DNA of 40,461 bases, from NCBI GenBank assembly GCA_037968755.1, contig JBBKWB010000092.1:1-40461 (forward strand), in the 5' to 3' direction. The position numbers and the translations under genes were made by a program. Of this stretch, positions 1-7,259 are shown one piece after another (position 1 is the stretch's first letter; every line of letters begins with the position of its first letter). The stretch comes from Woeseia sp037968755. Lineage in GTDB: Bacteria > Pseudomonadota > Gammaproteobacteria > Steroidobacterales > Woeseiaceae. The notes under the pieces were generated by a model. The model saw only the letters and a list, made by a program, of their open reading frames with translations. It searched no databases and was not told the DNA's origin.

Positions 1-378
1 TCGGTGTCGGTTTTCTGACACCTGGCGGTCGCCTGACGCTGCCGCGTCGCATTGGTTGTCGATGCCGCACAGATTAGCCGGGCATTGCTGGCGCAAGACA
101 CGTGCGGCATTGGCAACAACCGGAAACAGGTCGGGACTTGTTTGTTACGCGCCACCTGGATTGCGCATGGTTGATCGCGCCGGTGTCATGACAAGGCGAT
201 GTCGAGACGGCAGAGTGGTCGCAGCGGTAAAAGCTGCCGGGTGCAGCTTAAGACATGGCGAACAACGATTGCAGATTGCTGTTCAGCGGCGCCGGGTACG
301 CCCGGATAATCAACGATGGCAGGACGACAACCGTGATTCGGATCAAGGCGCGAACGGGCCCTGCCTGTGTCCAGCGGA
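1..378. other. Intergenic region beyond fleQ, no gene recognised
   Basis: No frame on either strand gives a protein I recognise. The short open frames here have no family motifs or convincing ribosome sites, and some run into fleQ. The stretch holds a 6-bp inverted repeat (GGTGTC/GACACC, about 3-22) and a 9-bp inverted repeat (ATGCCGCAC at 62-70 with GTGCGGCAT at 102-110). In Pseudomonas and Vibrio fleQ/flrA is followed by a fleSR/flrBC two-component pair. If that pair exists here it does not start within the first 378 bases. Confidence 0.5.
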
Positions 379-1710
379 CTAACTGATGCTGTATTTGTTG
401 ATTTTTTCCAGAAGGGTTGTGCGCTGCATCTGCAACTGGCGGGCGGCCTTGGCCACCACACCGTCCGAATTCTCCAGCGCCTGCACAATGAGTTCACGTT
501 CAATATCCTGCAAATACTGTTTCAGGTCAGCCGTACTGGCTGACATTGACGTCTGTTCACTCTCCAGTGGCGGTGCTGCTGCCGCTACCTGGTATTTCTG
601 TGGCAAATCGGCGAGATCAATTTCGCCCTCGGGAAACATGATTGCCAGCCGTTCAACGAGGTTGCCGAGTTCACGAATATTGCCCGGCCAGGGATAGCGT
701 GCGAGCGCGTCGAGCGCCGCGGGCGTAAGCCGAAGCGTATTCTCGGTACCGGGTTGGTGCTGCACCAGCAGTTCTTCGAGCAGCTGCGGCAAATCTGCGG
801 CGCGTTTGCAAAGTGGCGGCATGTCGATCGGGAAAACATTAAGCCGATAAAACAGGTCTTCGCGAAAACTACCTTCTGCAGCCATGCTGGGCAGGTCACG
901 ATGCGTTGCTGCGATAATGCGCACATTGCAGCTCCTGGTCTCGTTGCTACCAACGCGTTCAAACGTGCGTTCCTGCAACACGCGCAACAATTTGACCTGC
1001 ATCGGCAAGCTCATATCACCGATTTCATCGAGAAACAGGGTGCCACCTTCCGCCAGTTCAAAGCGACCAATTCGATCGCTTACCGCACCGGTGAATGCAC
1101 CCTTCTCGTGGCCGAACAATTCGCTCTCGAGCAGGTCCGGCGGAATCGCGCCGCAGTTGATCGGCACAAACGGCCGCCCGGCGCGATCAGACAGGTCATG
1201 AACCGTGCGCGCGACCAGTTCTTTGCCCGTCCCGGACTCGCCGGTAACAAGGACATTGGTATCGAATTCGGCGACGCGTTCAATCAGCGCACGGACTTTG
1301 CGAATGCGGCTGGAGCTGCCGGTCAGTCGCTGGCGCTGTTCGCTGCCCTCGTAGCGCTGGGCACGCTTCAGCAGCTGCGACAGCTGCGTGCGCCGGATCG
1401 GCAATTCCATCGGCCAGACTTGCCGTTTTGAATATTCGGGATGTGAATCGTTGGACGCCAGCAATACGGGCATGTCAGGACGAGAATTCAGCAGGTCTTT
1501 GACAGCGGTTTCGAGTTCGCCACCGACAATCGTGTCGCCGAGCATGACGGCGATACCGCTGTCAGCGGAAAACTGCGCGATCATGTCGGTACTGGCAGCG
1601 ACCACCGGGTCATAATTCAGAAAGCGCAGGCGATGGCTGAGTTCATCCGCACGACTCGCGTCTTTTTCCATCACGAGGACTTTGGACTGGCTGCTCGCTT
1701 TCCGTGGCAT
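379..1710 (-). CDS. fleQ: Sigma-54-dependent flagellar master activator, FleQ/FlrA family
   Basis: This is an enhancer-binding protein expected to activate RpoN-dependent flagellar promoters; FleQ family members often bind c-di-GMP as well. Residues 1-120 form a degenerate receiver-like domain. Residues 130-370 are the AAA+ domain, with Walker A GESGTGKE at 157-164, the sigma-54-contacting GAFTGA at 204-209 and Walker B GGTLFLDE at 222-229. Residues 403-443 form a Fis-type helix-turn-helix. At 443 aa it is somewhat shorter than Pseudomonas FleQ. The ATG is preceded by an AAGGAA ribosome site. It lies after fliT at the end of the flagellar cluster, and the cluster contains consensus sigma-54 promoters for it to act on. 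NtrC-type paralogs are possible, but the degenerate receiver and the context favour FleQ. Confidence 0.9.
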   Translation of the reverse strand: MPRKASSQSKVLVMEKDASRADELSHRLRFLNYDPVVAASTDMIAQFSADSGIAVMLGDTIVGGELETAVKDLLNSRPDMPVLLASNDSHPEYSKRQVWPMELPIRRTQLSQLLKRAQRYEGSEQRQRLTGSSSRIRKVRALIERVAEFDTNVLVTGESGTGKELVARTVHDLSDRAGRPFVPINCGAIPPDLLESELFGHEKGAFTGAVSDRIGRFELAEGGTLFLDEIGDMSLPMQVKLLRVLQERTFERVGSNETRSCNVRIIAATHRDLPSMAAEGSFREDLFYRLNVFPIDMPPLCKRAADLPQLLEELLVQHQPGTENTLRLTPAALDALARYPWPGNIRELGNLVERLAIMFPEGEIDLADLPQKYQVAAAAPPLESEQTSMSASTADLKQYLQDIERELIVQALENSDGVVAKAARQLQMQRTTLLEKINKYSIS

Positions 1711-1814
1711 CGCTGTTCCTTGTTGGCGTTATGTCAATTCATAACTAGCGCGAGGGAAAGCATAAGCGACAAGCGCCTGTCACTATTGTGATTGAACTCA
1801 CAGATCCTTACTGC

Positions 1815-1834
1815 AGCGTCAGGAATCTGACGCT
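1815..1834. terminator. Stem-loop between fliT and fleQ
   Basis: A perfect 8-bp inverted repeat (AGCGTCAG, 4-base loop, CTGACGCT) lies between the fliT stop and the fleQ start. No run of T follows on either strand, so it is not a classical intrinsic terminator. It may mark a transcript 3' end or stabilise the fliT message. Confidence 0.35.
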
Positions 1835-1942
1835 ATTTGGGTAATTCAGGTCGTTATCGGCAATACGCATGGACTATGTGGCCATTTCTGGACCATTTCG
1901 CATAGGTATGGTTACCTGCGCAATTACTGTCAAATCGATTTG

Positions 1943-1962
1943 GCAAACCGTCAGCGGTTTGC
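1943..1962 (-). terminator. Hairpin overlapping the fliT stop codon
   Basis: A perfect 8-bp stem with a 4-base loop (GCAAACCG, loop, CGGTTTGC) spans the last codons and stop of fliT. The downstream minus-strand bases are not a clean T tract. It may act with the stem-loop at 1815-1834 to end or protect the flagellin-to-fliT transcript. Confidence 0.35.
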
Positions 1963-2253
1963 GCGATATATATCCGTCGCCTTCCGGCCGCGTTGCAACT
2001 TTGCCAATTCTCCGGCGAGCTCCAGCCGTGCCGACTTGGCGAGCGCCAGCAACCGGTCGGTAGATTTCTGAGCTGCTTTCAATGCGCGTTCCCGCGCCAA
2101 ACCTGAAACGCCGGCCAACAGGCCATTGCGCTGCTGCATCAATGCTTCGACCTCGGGCCAATGGCTACCCGCCGCCTGTTCTTCGATGCTGCGATGCAGT
2201 TTCTCGAGTTCAGCGAGCATTTGCGCGGACGAATTGGGTGTTGTCGTGGCCAT
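1951..2253 (-). CDS. fliT: FliT-like flagellar export chaperone
   Basis: A 100-aa, mostly helical, charged protein (ELEKLHRSIEEQ and following) directly behind fliS, where the FliD chaperone FliT is usually encoded. I chose the ATG at 2253, 13 bases after the fliS stop, because a longer frame opening at 2319 would run through the end of fliS. FliT binds the C-terminus of the cap protein FliD and, in enterics, modulates the master regulator. The sequence is weakly conserved in this family, so the call rests on size, helical character and position. Confidence 0.65.
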   Translation of the reverse strand: MATTTPNSSAQMLAELEKLHRSIEEQAAGSHWPEVEALMQQRNGLLAGVSGLARERALKAAQKSTDRLLALAKSARLELAGELAKLQRGRKATDIYRANR

Positions 2254-2266
2254 ATCGATTGCCGGC

Positions 2267-2689
2267 TTACGCGCGGCTGGCCGCCTTCGGCAACTCGGCG
2301 ATTTCATCACCGATTGCATCCCAGGCTTCTTTCACCTGGCGCAGCAGTCCCGCCACTTCCTGCAGGATGGCATCGTCGTTTTTGAGGTTCGCTTCGAGCA
2401 AGCGTCGCGACATGTAATCATACAGCGCGTCAAAATTGCCGCTTAAGGATGAATCGACCTTGTGATTGAGGCTGGCCTGCAAGCCACTGATGATGCTGAT
2501 CGCATCACCAATATGCTTGCCCTTCTCGCTTACGGCTTTACGCTCAAGGTGGCCGCGCGCGATCGCGATCTTCGCCAGCGCACGCTCCATCATCAGCTGC
2601 ACCAGCCGGTACGGTGTCGCACCTTCTATTGTTTGGCGCATGCCAACCTGGCGATATTCACGCATGGCCGAGGTGCTGCTGTTCATCAT
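2267..2689 (-). CDS. fliS: Flagellin export chaperone FliS
   Basis: At 140 aa it has the FliS pattern: an N-terminal REYRQVGM segment, the TPYRLVQLMMERAL helix, and later a LYDYMSRRLLEAN motif. FliS binds the C-terminal disordered tail of flagellin in the cytoplasm, prevents premature polymerisation and delivers it to the export gate. An AGGGG ribosome site precedes the start. It sits 20 bases after fliD and just before fliT, the conserved fliDST order. The two flagellin genes upstream are its clients. Confidence 0.93.
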   Translation of the reverse strand: MMNSSTSAMREYRQVGMRQTIEGATPYRLVQLMMERALAKIAIARGHLERKAVSEKGKHIGDAISIISGLQASLNHKVDSSLSGNFDALYDYMSRRLLEANLKNDDAILQEVAGLLRQVKEAWDAIGDEIAELPKAASRA

Positions 2690-2709
2690 GTCGAAACCCC
2701 TGGAATAGA

Positions 2710-4098
2710 TTAGTTGTTGGACCGACCAACGCTCGGCAGTGCCGCGAGTTGCTGGGTCAGAAAATTGCTGGTATTCGAAAGTTGGCTGACAAGTGAATCG
2801 AGTGCATTAAACTGGCGGAGCAGGCGCTTCTCCAGCGACTGCAAGCGTTCGCCGAGGCGTTCACGCTGCTCTGCATAGTCTTCGATCCTGCCATTCAATC
2901 CTTCGGTGCGCGTCGTAATCAAACCATCTTCTTCAAGAAAGCCGTCGACCTGACTAAAGAGCCGGGTCGCGAAACCGTTCTCACTGGCAAATAACTGCCC
3001 CACGCTACCGAAATTGCCAGCAAGCGCCGCATCAAGATCTTCCTCAACAAGATTCATCTTGCCGTCCAGCTGAATCTCAATACCAATCTCGCGCAAGCTA
3101 TCGAAGGTCGCGCCAGCGTCACCGACGCCGGTACTCATTTCCCGACGAAGCTGGTCACGAATGCCGCGCAGCGAGGCATCGCCTAACAGCGGGCCTGCAA
3201 CCTTGGAATCCGCGTTGAATGCGGAAAGCTGGTCGAACGTTGAGATGAGCTGGTTATAGCTTTCGACAAATGCGCCGATTGTTCGCCGCACATCCGCATC
3301 GTCATTTTCAATGGTTAAGGTTTCGCTGCTGCCGGACGAGGCTTGAACGATATCAATGGTGACACCGTCGATCGCACCGGTAATGCTGTTAGTGCTGGAC
3401 GACACATCGAGTCCGTCGATACGAATCAACGCATCCTGTGCCGCTATGCTCTCCGTCAGCGAGTTCAAGCCGTTGCCCGGATCGTATTCGAGCGCCGCCA
3501 GGCCACCATCGCCACCGCTCTGGGTAACCGTGATGGAGTTTGCTGCGCCGGTGTTCTCGCCGCTGAGAATCAGGTAGCTGCCAGCAGTTGCATTGACAAT
3601 AGTTGCCGCAACTCCGCTGTTATCTGTTGCGGAATTTATGGCGTCACGAATACCCGCCAGTGTGTTGTTCTCGGCGTCAATTTCGATACTGAATGCACTG
3701 CCGCCGACGTCGATCTGCAAGGTGCCAGTGCCAACTACCGTGTCAGCATCAGCGAATGCCGCAGACGCGAGCTTTTGCGCAGACGCAAGCTGCACAACCT
3801 CGACAGAGTAACTGGCCGGTACCGCGTTGCTATCAACGCTGACCGAGAAAATATCTTCGTTCGCGGAACTGGCTTTACGGGTCAGGAAACTGTCGAGATC
3901 CTTCATCGTTTCCAGTTGAGTGCGAAATTCCGACAATGACGACTGTAACGATCCGAATGCACTGAGCTTTGCCTGCACACTGGCTTCGCCACGCAATATG
4001 CGGTTCTGCGCCGGCTGCCCTTCGGCGGCGACTAGCTGGCTAACCAGACTGCTGATGTCGAGTCCGGAACCAATACCTGCTGAAATAATGCTGGCCAT
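2710..4098 (-). CDS. fliD: Flagellar filament cap protein FliD (HAP2)
   Basis: At 462 aa it has the typical FliD start (IISAGIGSGLDISSLVSQLV), an N-terminal coiled region, a variable beta-rich centre and a C-terminal coiled coil (EQRERLGERLQSLEKRLLRQFNA split around 410-440). FliD forms the pentameric cap that folds flagellin at the filament tip and may contact surfaces. The gene follows flaG across a 115-base gap that contains a sigma-54-like element (4168-4183), so it could be transcribed separately from the flagellins. Its length is typical of the family. Confidence 0.95.
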   Translation of the reverse strand: MASIISAGIGSGLDISSLVSQLVAAEGQPAQNRILRGEASVQAKLSAFGSLQSSLSEFRTQLETMKDLDSFLTRKASSANEDIFSVSVDSNAVPASYSVEVVQLASAQKLASAAFADADTVVGTGTLQIDVGGSAFSIEIDAENNTLAGIRDAINSATDNSGVAATIVNATAGSYLILSGENTGAANSITVTQSGGDGGLAALEYDPGNGLNSLTESIAAQDALIRIDGLDVSSSTNSITGAIDGVTIDIVQASSGSSETLTIENDDADVRRTIGAFVESYNQLISTFDQLSAFNADSKVAGPLLGDASLRGIRDQLRREMSTGVGDAGATFDSLREIGIEIQLDGKMNLVEEDLDAALAGNFGSVGQLFASENGFATRLFSQVDGFLEEDGLITTRTEGLNGRIEDYAEQRERLGERLQSLEKRLLRQFNALDSLVSQLSNTSNFLTQQLAALPSVGRSNN

Positions 4099-4167
4099 AA
4101 TCGCTGTGTCTTAGTCTCGTCAAGCGTGAACAGGGGCTACTGAAATCAGCAGCGCTCAGCCTGTAGT

Positions 4168-4183
4168 TACAAGTTTCGTGCCA
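4168..4183 (-). promoter_or_regulatory. Imperfect sigma-54 promoter before fliD
   Basis: On the minus strand it reads TGGCACGAAACTTGTA. The -24 part matches the RpoN consensus, and the two elements are 10 bases apart as required. The -12 dinucleotide is GT instead of the nearly invariant GC. It lies about 70 bases upstream of the fliD start. Pseudomonas fliD operons are FleQ/RpoN controlled, which makes function plausible, but the -12 change makes this a weak candidate. Confidence 0.4.
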
Positions 4184-4213
4184 AAGTCCGGAGATTTCGG
4201 CAATCAATCACAT

Positions 4214-4573
4214 TCAAACTACCTCGTCGAACAGACGCACCATCAGTGCGCCATTCGCCTGCACTTGCGGCGTGATCTTCTCAGGCGGTATTTGCCGGAT
4301 AATCTCGCCGGTTTCGCGGTCCAGAACCTGGATGACGGAGTGACCGCTGTCGAGGTTCACTTCGAATCGCAAATCGCGACCGATGGCCTGCGTGCTCTGA
4401 TTTAGCTTTTCGGCTACGGCCTCGAGGTCCGGTTTTTCCGGTTCTGGTGGCAAGACCTTGCCGCTCTCTGCCGCACGCTTGCCGTCTTGTTCAATCTTGC
4501 TCGGTGCCGCCGGTGGTACCACAACGTGGTACGTACCGGTGCCGGAGATCGGGCTTACTATTGATTCCGACAT
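4214..4573 (-). CDS. flaG: FlaG family flagellar protein
   Basis: A 119-aa protein with a low-complexity proline/lysine-rich N-terminal half and a conserved C-terminal FlaG region (LRFEVNLDSGHSVIQVLDRE, then GEIIRQIPPEK). FlaG is encoded between flagellin and fliD in many polar flagellates and affects filament length; its mechanism is not settled. It follows the second flagellin across a 70-base gap holding a strong hairpin and an AGGAG ribosome site. Size and position are as expected. Confidence 0.9.
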   Translation of the reverse strand: MSESIVSPISGTGTYHVVVPPAAPSKIEQDGKRAAESGKVLPPEPEKPDLEAVAEKLNQSTQAIGRDLRFEVNLDSGHSVIQVLDRETGEIIRQIPPEKITPQVQANGALMVRLFDEVV

Positions 4574-4591
4574 GACTGACTCCTAATGTGG

Positions 4592-4623
4592 CCGGTAAGG
4601 CGACATCCCTGCCGCCTTACCGG
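4592..4623 (-). repeat. Hairpin after the second flagellin gene
   Basis: An 11-bp perfect stem (CCGGTAAGGCG/CGCCTTACCGG) with a 10-base loop lies between flagellin 2 and flaG. The same stem sequence occurs after flagellin 1 (5810-5841), so it was copied with the gene or kept by selection. No T tract follows in the minus direction, so partial attenuation or protection of the abundant flagellin mRNA is more likely than full termination. Confidence 0.6.
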
Positions 4624-4643
4624 TTCTACTTCTTCCTGCGTGC

Positions 4644-5789
4644 TTACTGCAGCAGACTTAGTGCAAGTTGCGGCTGGGCATTGGCCTGGGCCAGTACCGA
4701 TACGCCCGCCTGCTGCAGGATCTGCGCTTTTGTCAGAGCTGCGGTTTCTGCGGCGAAGTCAGCGTCCTGGATACGACCACGTGAGGCCGACAGGTTTTCA
4801 CTAACCGTTTGCAGGTTAACAATGGTTGACTCGAAACGATTCTGGATGGCGCCGAGGTTACCGCGCAAGCTGTTAACGTCCGTCAGTGCCGAGTCAATAC
4901 GAGCGATTGCGAGGTTGGCAGCCGTGACCGTGTCAACATTGGTGCCTGACAGGCGGGTCGTTGCCGTCAGCGTCTCGGCTGTAACCGTGCCATCGATGCC
5001 TGACGTATTGGTGTTGTTCGGCGACGTACCATCGTTCACTTCCGTAATAACTACCGCCTGGTCAGCAATTACCTGAACCTGACCACCGTCGTTAACGAAC
5101 GCTGAGACGCCTTCAAAGTTTGCACCGTTGATAGCGTCAACAGTTTCCTGCACCGTCGAACCTTCGTTCAATACAACCGTACCCATTGCTACGGCAGCGG
5201 CATCGGTAAAGGTAACGGTGACATTACCCTCGCCAGCGTCCGAAGCGAAACCGGTACCCGCCAGCGTATTGATCGTGCCAATTGCATCAGCGCGCACGTC
5301 GGTGGTTAGCGCAACAGAAATGGTGTCACCTACATTGGCGCCAATCTGGAACGAAGCCGTTCCGAAACTGCCGTCAAGTACGTTTACGCCATTAAAGTTT
5401 GTCTGTTTCGCAATTCGGTCAATTTCAGCGATGCGCTCAGAAACTTCAGCGTTCAGTGCTGCACGATCTGACGAAGAGTTGGTTGCGTTGACCGACTGTA
5501 CTGCCAGCTCACGAATTCGCTGCAGGTTGTTGGTCAGCTCGCCCAGTGCCGATTCCGTGGTCTGCGACAGAGAGATACCGTCACTTGCGTTACGGACCGC
5601 CTGGTTGAGGCCACGAATCTGGGTGGTGAAACGCTCGGAAATTGCCAGTCCTGCAGCATCATCCTTTGCGCTGTTAATCCGCAGGCCGGTGGACAGTCGC
5701 TCAAGCGACTGATTCAACAAACCCTGCGAGCGATTCAAATTACGTTGTGCATTAAGCGACGCAACGTTTGTATTAATCGACTGTGCCAT
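4644..5789 (-). CDS. fliC: Flagellin, second tandem copy
   Basis: This 381-aa filament protein has the canonical D0/D1 ends: N-terminal MAQSINTNVASLNAQRNL and a C-terminal SRIQDADFA-like segment ending LALSLLQ. The centre (about 170-300) is a short variable D2/D3 region including a Flagellin_IN-like stretch (LNEGSTVQETVDAINGANF). It is nearly identical to the upstream copy over the first 190 and last 80 residues and differs mainly in the tip domain. No sigma-28 promoter is visible in the 72 bases before it, so it is probably co-transcribed with copy 1. An AGGAG site precedes the ATG. Confidence 0.96.
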   Translation of the reverse strand: MAQSINTNVASLNAQRNLNRSQGLLNQSLERLSTGLRINSAKDDAAGLAISERFTTQIRGLNQAVRNASDGISLSQTTESALGELTNNLQRIRELAVQSVNATNSSSDRAALNAEVSERIAEIDRIAKQTNFNGVNVLDGSFGTASFQIGANVGDTISVALTTDVRADAIGTINTLAGTGFASDAGEGNVTVTFTDAAAVAMGTVVLNEGSTVQETVDAINGANFEGVSAFVNDGGQVQVIADQAVVITEVNDGTSPNNTNTSGIDGTVTAETLTATTRLSGTNVDTVTAANLAIARIDSALTDVNSLRGNLGAIQNRFESTIVNLQTVSENLSASRGRIQDADFAAETAALTKAQILQQAGVSVLAQANAQPQLALSLLQ

Positions 5790-5809
5790 GTCTTTAACTC
5801 CTGAAGTAT

Positions 5810-5841
5810 CCGGTAAGGCGGCGTACTAGCCGCCTTACCGG
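5810..5841 (-). repeat. Hairpin between the two flagellin genes
   Basis: A 13-bp perfect stem (CCGGTAAGGCGGC and its complement) with a 6-base loop. On the minus strand the second flagellin's ribosome site lies about ten bases beyond it. The T-rich flank (CTTTTCTTCTT) is on the plus-strand side, so in the direction of flagellin transcription it lacks an intrinsic-terminator tail. It may lower read-through into copy 2 or stabilise copy 1 mRNA. Confidence 0.6.
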
Positions 5842-5861
5842 CTTTTCTTCTTAGTGGGTGC

Positions 5862-6998
5862 TTACTGCAGCAAACTCAGCGCAAGCTGCGGCTGGGCATT
5901 GGCCTGCGCCAGTACCGATACGCCTGCCTGTTGTAGGATCTGCGCTTTCGTCAGCGCCGCCGTTTCTGCGGCGAAGTCAGCGTCCTGGATACGACCACGT
6001 GAAGCCGACAGGTTTTCACTAACCGTCTGCAGGTTAACGATGGTTGACTCGAAACGGTTCTGGATAGCACCCAGGTTGCCGCGCAAGCCGTTGACGTCAG
6101 TCAAGGCAGAGTCGATACGGGCGATTGCGAGGTTCGCATTTTCAACCGTGTCAACGCTGGTACCGGACAAACGCGTATCGGCGGCCAGGGACTCGGCCGC
6201 TAATGTACCCGTAATGCCGGCCGTATTTGCGCCGCCACCCGAGACAGCCTGGGTAATTGCAACTGCCTGATCGCCAATAACGTGGATCTGACCAGAGTCA
6301 TTGACGAAAGCCGAAACGCCTTCGAAGTTGGCGCCGTTGATCGCGTCAACCGCATCCTGCACCGTCGAACCTTCGTTCAGCACAACAGTGCCCATTGCGG
6401 CCGCTGCGGCATCGGTGAAGGTCAGGGTAATGTCGCCCGCGCCGACGGCAGAAGCGAATGCCGCTCCTTCCAGCGTGCTGATCGTGCCAATAGCATCGGC
6501 GCGTACGTCGGTGGTCAGTGCAACAGAAATGGTGTCGCCTACGTTGGCGCCAATCTGGAACGATGCTGTTCCGAAACTGCCGTCAAGTACGTTAACGCCA
6601 TTAAAGTTGGTTTGTTTCGCAATTCGGTCAACTTCGGCGATACGCTCAGCTACTTCAGCATTCAGTGCTGCACGATCCGATGAAGAGTTGGTTGCATTGA
6701 CCGACTGTACTGCCAGCTCACGAATGCGCTGCAGGTTGTTGGTCAGCTCGCCCAGTGCTGATTCGGTGGTCTGCGAGAGGGAGATACCGTCACTTGCGTT
6801 ACGGACCGCCTGGTTAAGCCCACGAATCTGGGTGGTGAAACGCTCGGAAATTGCCAGACCTGCAGCATCATCCTTTGCGCTGTTAATCCGCAGGCCAGTA
6901 GATAGTCGTTCCAACGACTGATTCAACAAGCCTTGCGAACGATTCAAGTTACGTTGTGCATTAAGCGAAGCAACGTTTGTATTGATCGACTGTGCCAT
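5862..6998 (-). CDS. fliC: Flagellin, first tandem copy
   Basis: A 378-aa flagellin with the same D0/D1 ends as its neighbour and a variable tip region about 175-295. It is the promoter-proximal copy: a consensus sigma-28 promoter lies at 7092-7118, and the 5' leader contains four GGA motifs, one in the ribosome site. Secreted through the flagellar type III apparatus with FliS, it polymerises under the FliD cap. Its substitutions relative to copy 2 cluster in the surface-exposed centre, as expected for paralogs that diversify the filament surface while gene conversion keeps the core identical. Confidence 0.96.
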   Translation of the reverse strand: MAQSINTNVASLNAQRNLNRSQGLLNQSLERLSTGLRINSAKDDAAGLAISERFTTQIRGLNQAVRNASDGISLSQTTESALGELTNNLQRIRELAVQSVNATNSSSDRAALNAEVAERIAEVDRIAKQTNFNGVNVLDGSFGTASFQIGANVGDTISVALTTDVRADAIGTISTLEGAAFASAVGAGDITLTFTDAAAAAMGTVVLNEGSTVQDAVDAINGANFEGVSAFVNDSGQIHVIGDQAVAITQAVSGGGANTAGITGTLAAESLAADTRLSGTSVDTVENANLAIARIDSALTDVNGLRGNLGAIQNRFESTIVNLQTVSENLSASRGRIQDADFAAETAALTKAQILQQAGVSVLAQANAQPQLALSLLQ

Positions 6999-7007
6999 GT
7001 CAGAAAC

Positions 7008-7047
7008 TCCTGATTAAAAATTCCGGGTATCTATTATTCCGGTATCC
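7008..7047 (-). promoter_or_regulatory. GGA-rich flagellin leader, possible CsrA target
   Basis: The last 50 bases of the flagellin leader contain GGA at 7045-7047, 7038-7040, 7022-7024 and 7008-7010; the last is the ribosome site. Two occur in a near-direct repeat (GATACCGGAAT, GATACCCGGAAT). CsrA-family proteins bind GGA motifs and block ribosome access, and in Bacillus and Campylobacter they repress flagellin this way. A CsrA-like protein is encoded at 19541-19753. The link is inferred. Confidence 0.4.
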
Positions 7048-7091
7048 ATTCGCGGCTCACGAAACTAATCGCTACCGCCTTACGGATCAGG

Positions 7092-7118
7092 TTATCGGTA
7101 CGTCGGGAAATTTCTTTA
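7092..7118 (-). promoter_or_regulatory. Sigma-28 (FliA) promoter of the flagellin genes
   Basis: On the minus strand the -35 is TAAAGAAA, the spacer is exactly 11 bases and the -10 is ACCGATAA, against the FliA consensus TAAAGTTT-N11-GCCGATAA. It lies about 94 bases upstream of the first flagellin ATG, the usual arrangement for late flagellar genes. Confidence 0.9.
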
Positions 7119-7259
7119 ATCAAACAGTGAATTAATTTCGGAAAATTCAAGGGCCGCCGCGGCAGCGATCGGAGATACTTTAGGGGGAATTCAACGAACT
7201 GTGACGCAGCTCACGATAAACCGCCGATAGACGGACCGAACGAGCAATAAGCGATGCAA

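Noticed and set aside
386..1431. Plus-strand open frames across fleQ and similar long antisense frames across flagellar and kinase genes
   Set aside because: They lie opposite well-conserved genes, have no family motifs, and arise from the codon bias of GC-rich coding DNA.
1854..1880. TTATCGGC upstream of fleQ, a perfect reversed sigma-28 -10
   Set aside because: The sequence 11 bases away (minus-strand CACATAGT) does not resemble TAAAGTTT, so there is no -35.
1942..1957. TGGCAAACCGTCAGC on the plus strand, with GG-N10-GC spacing
   Set aside because: It is part of the hairpin at the end of fliT, no plus-strand gene follows, and the -12 lacks TTGC.
5810..5841. The hairpin as a full intrinsic terminator of flagellin 1
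   Set aside because: No T tract follows in the direction of transcription, and flagellin 2 has no visible promoter of its own, so read-through is needed.
7221..7228. GCCGATAG on the plus strand before flgL
   Set aside because: No -35 at the required distance and it points into the antisense strand of flgL.
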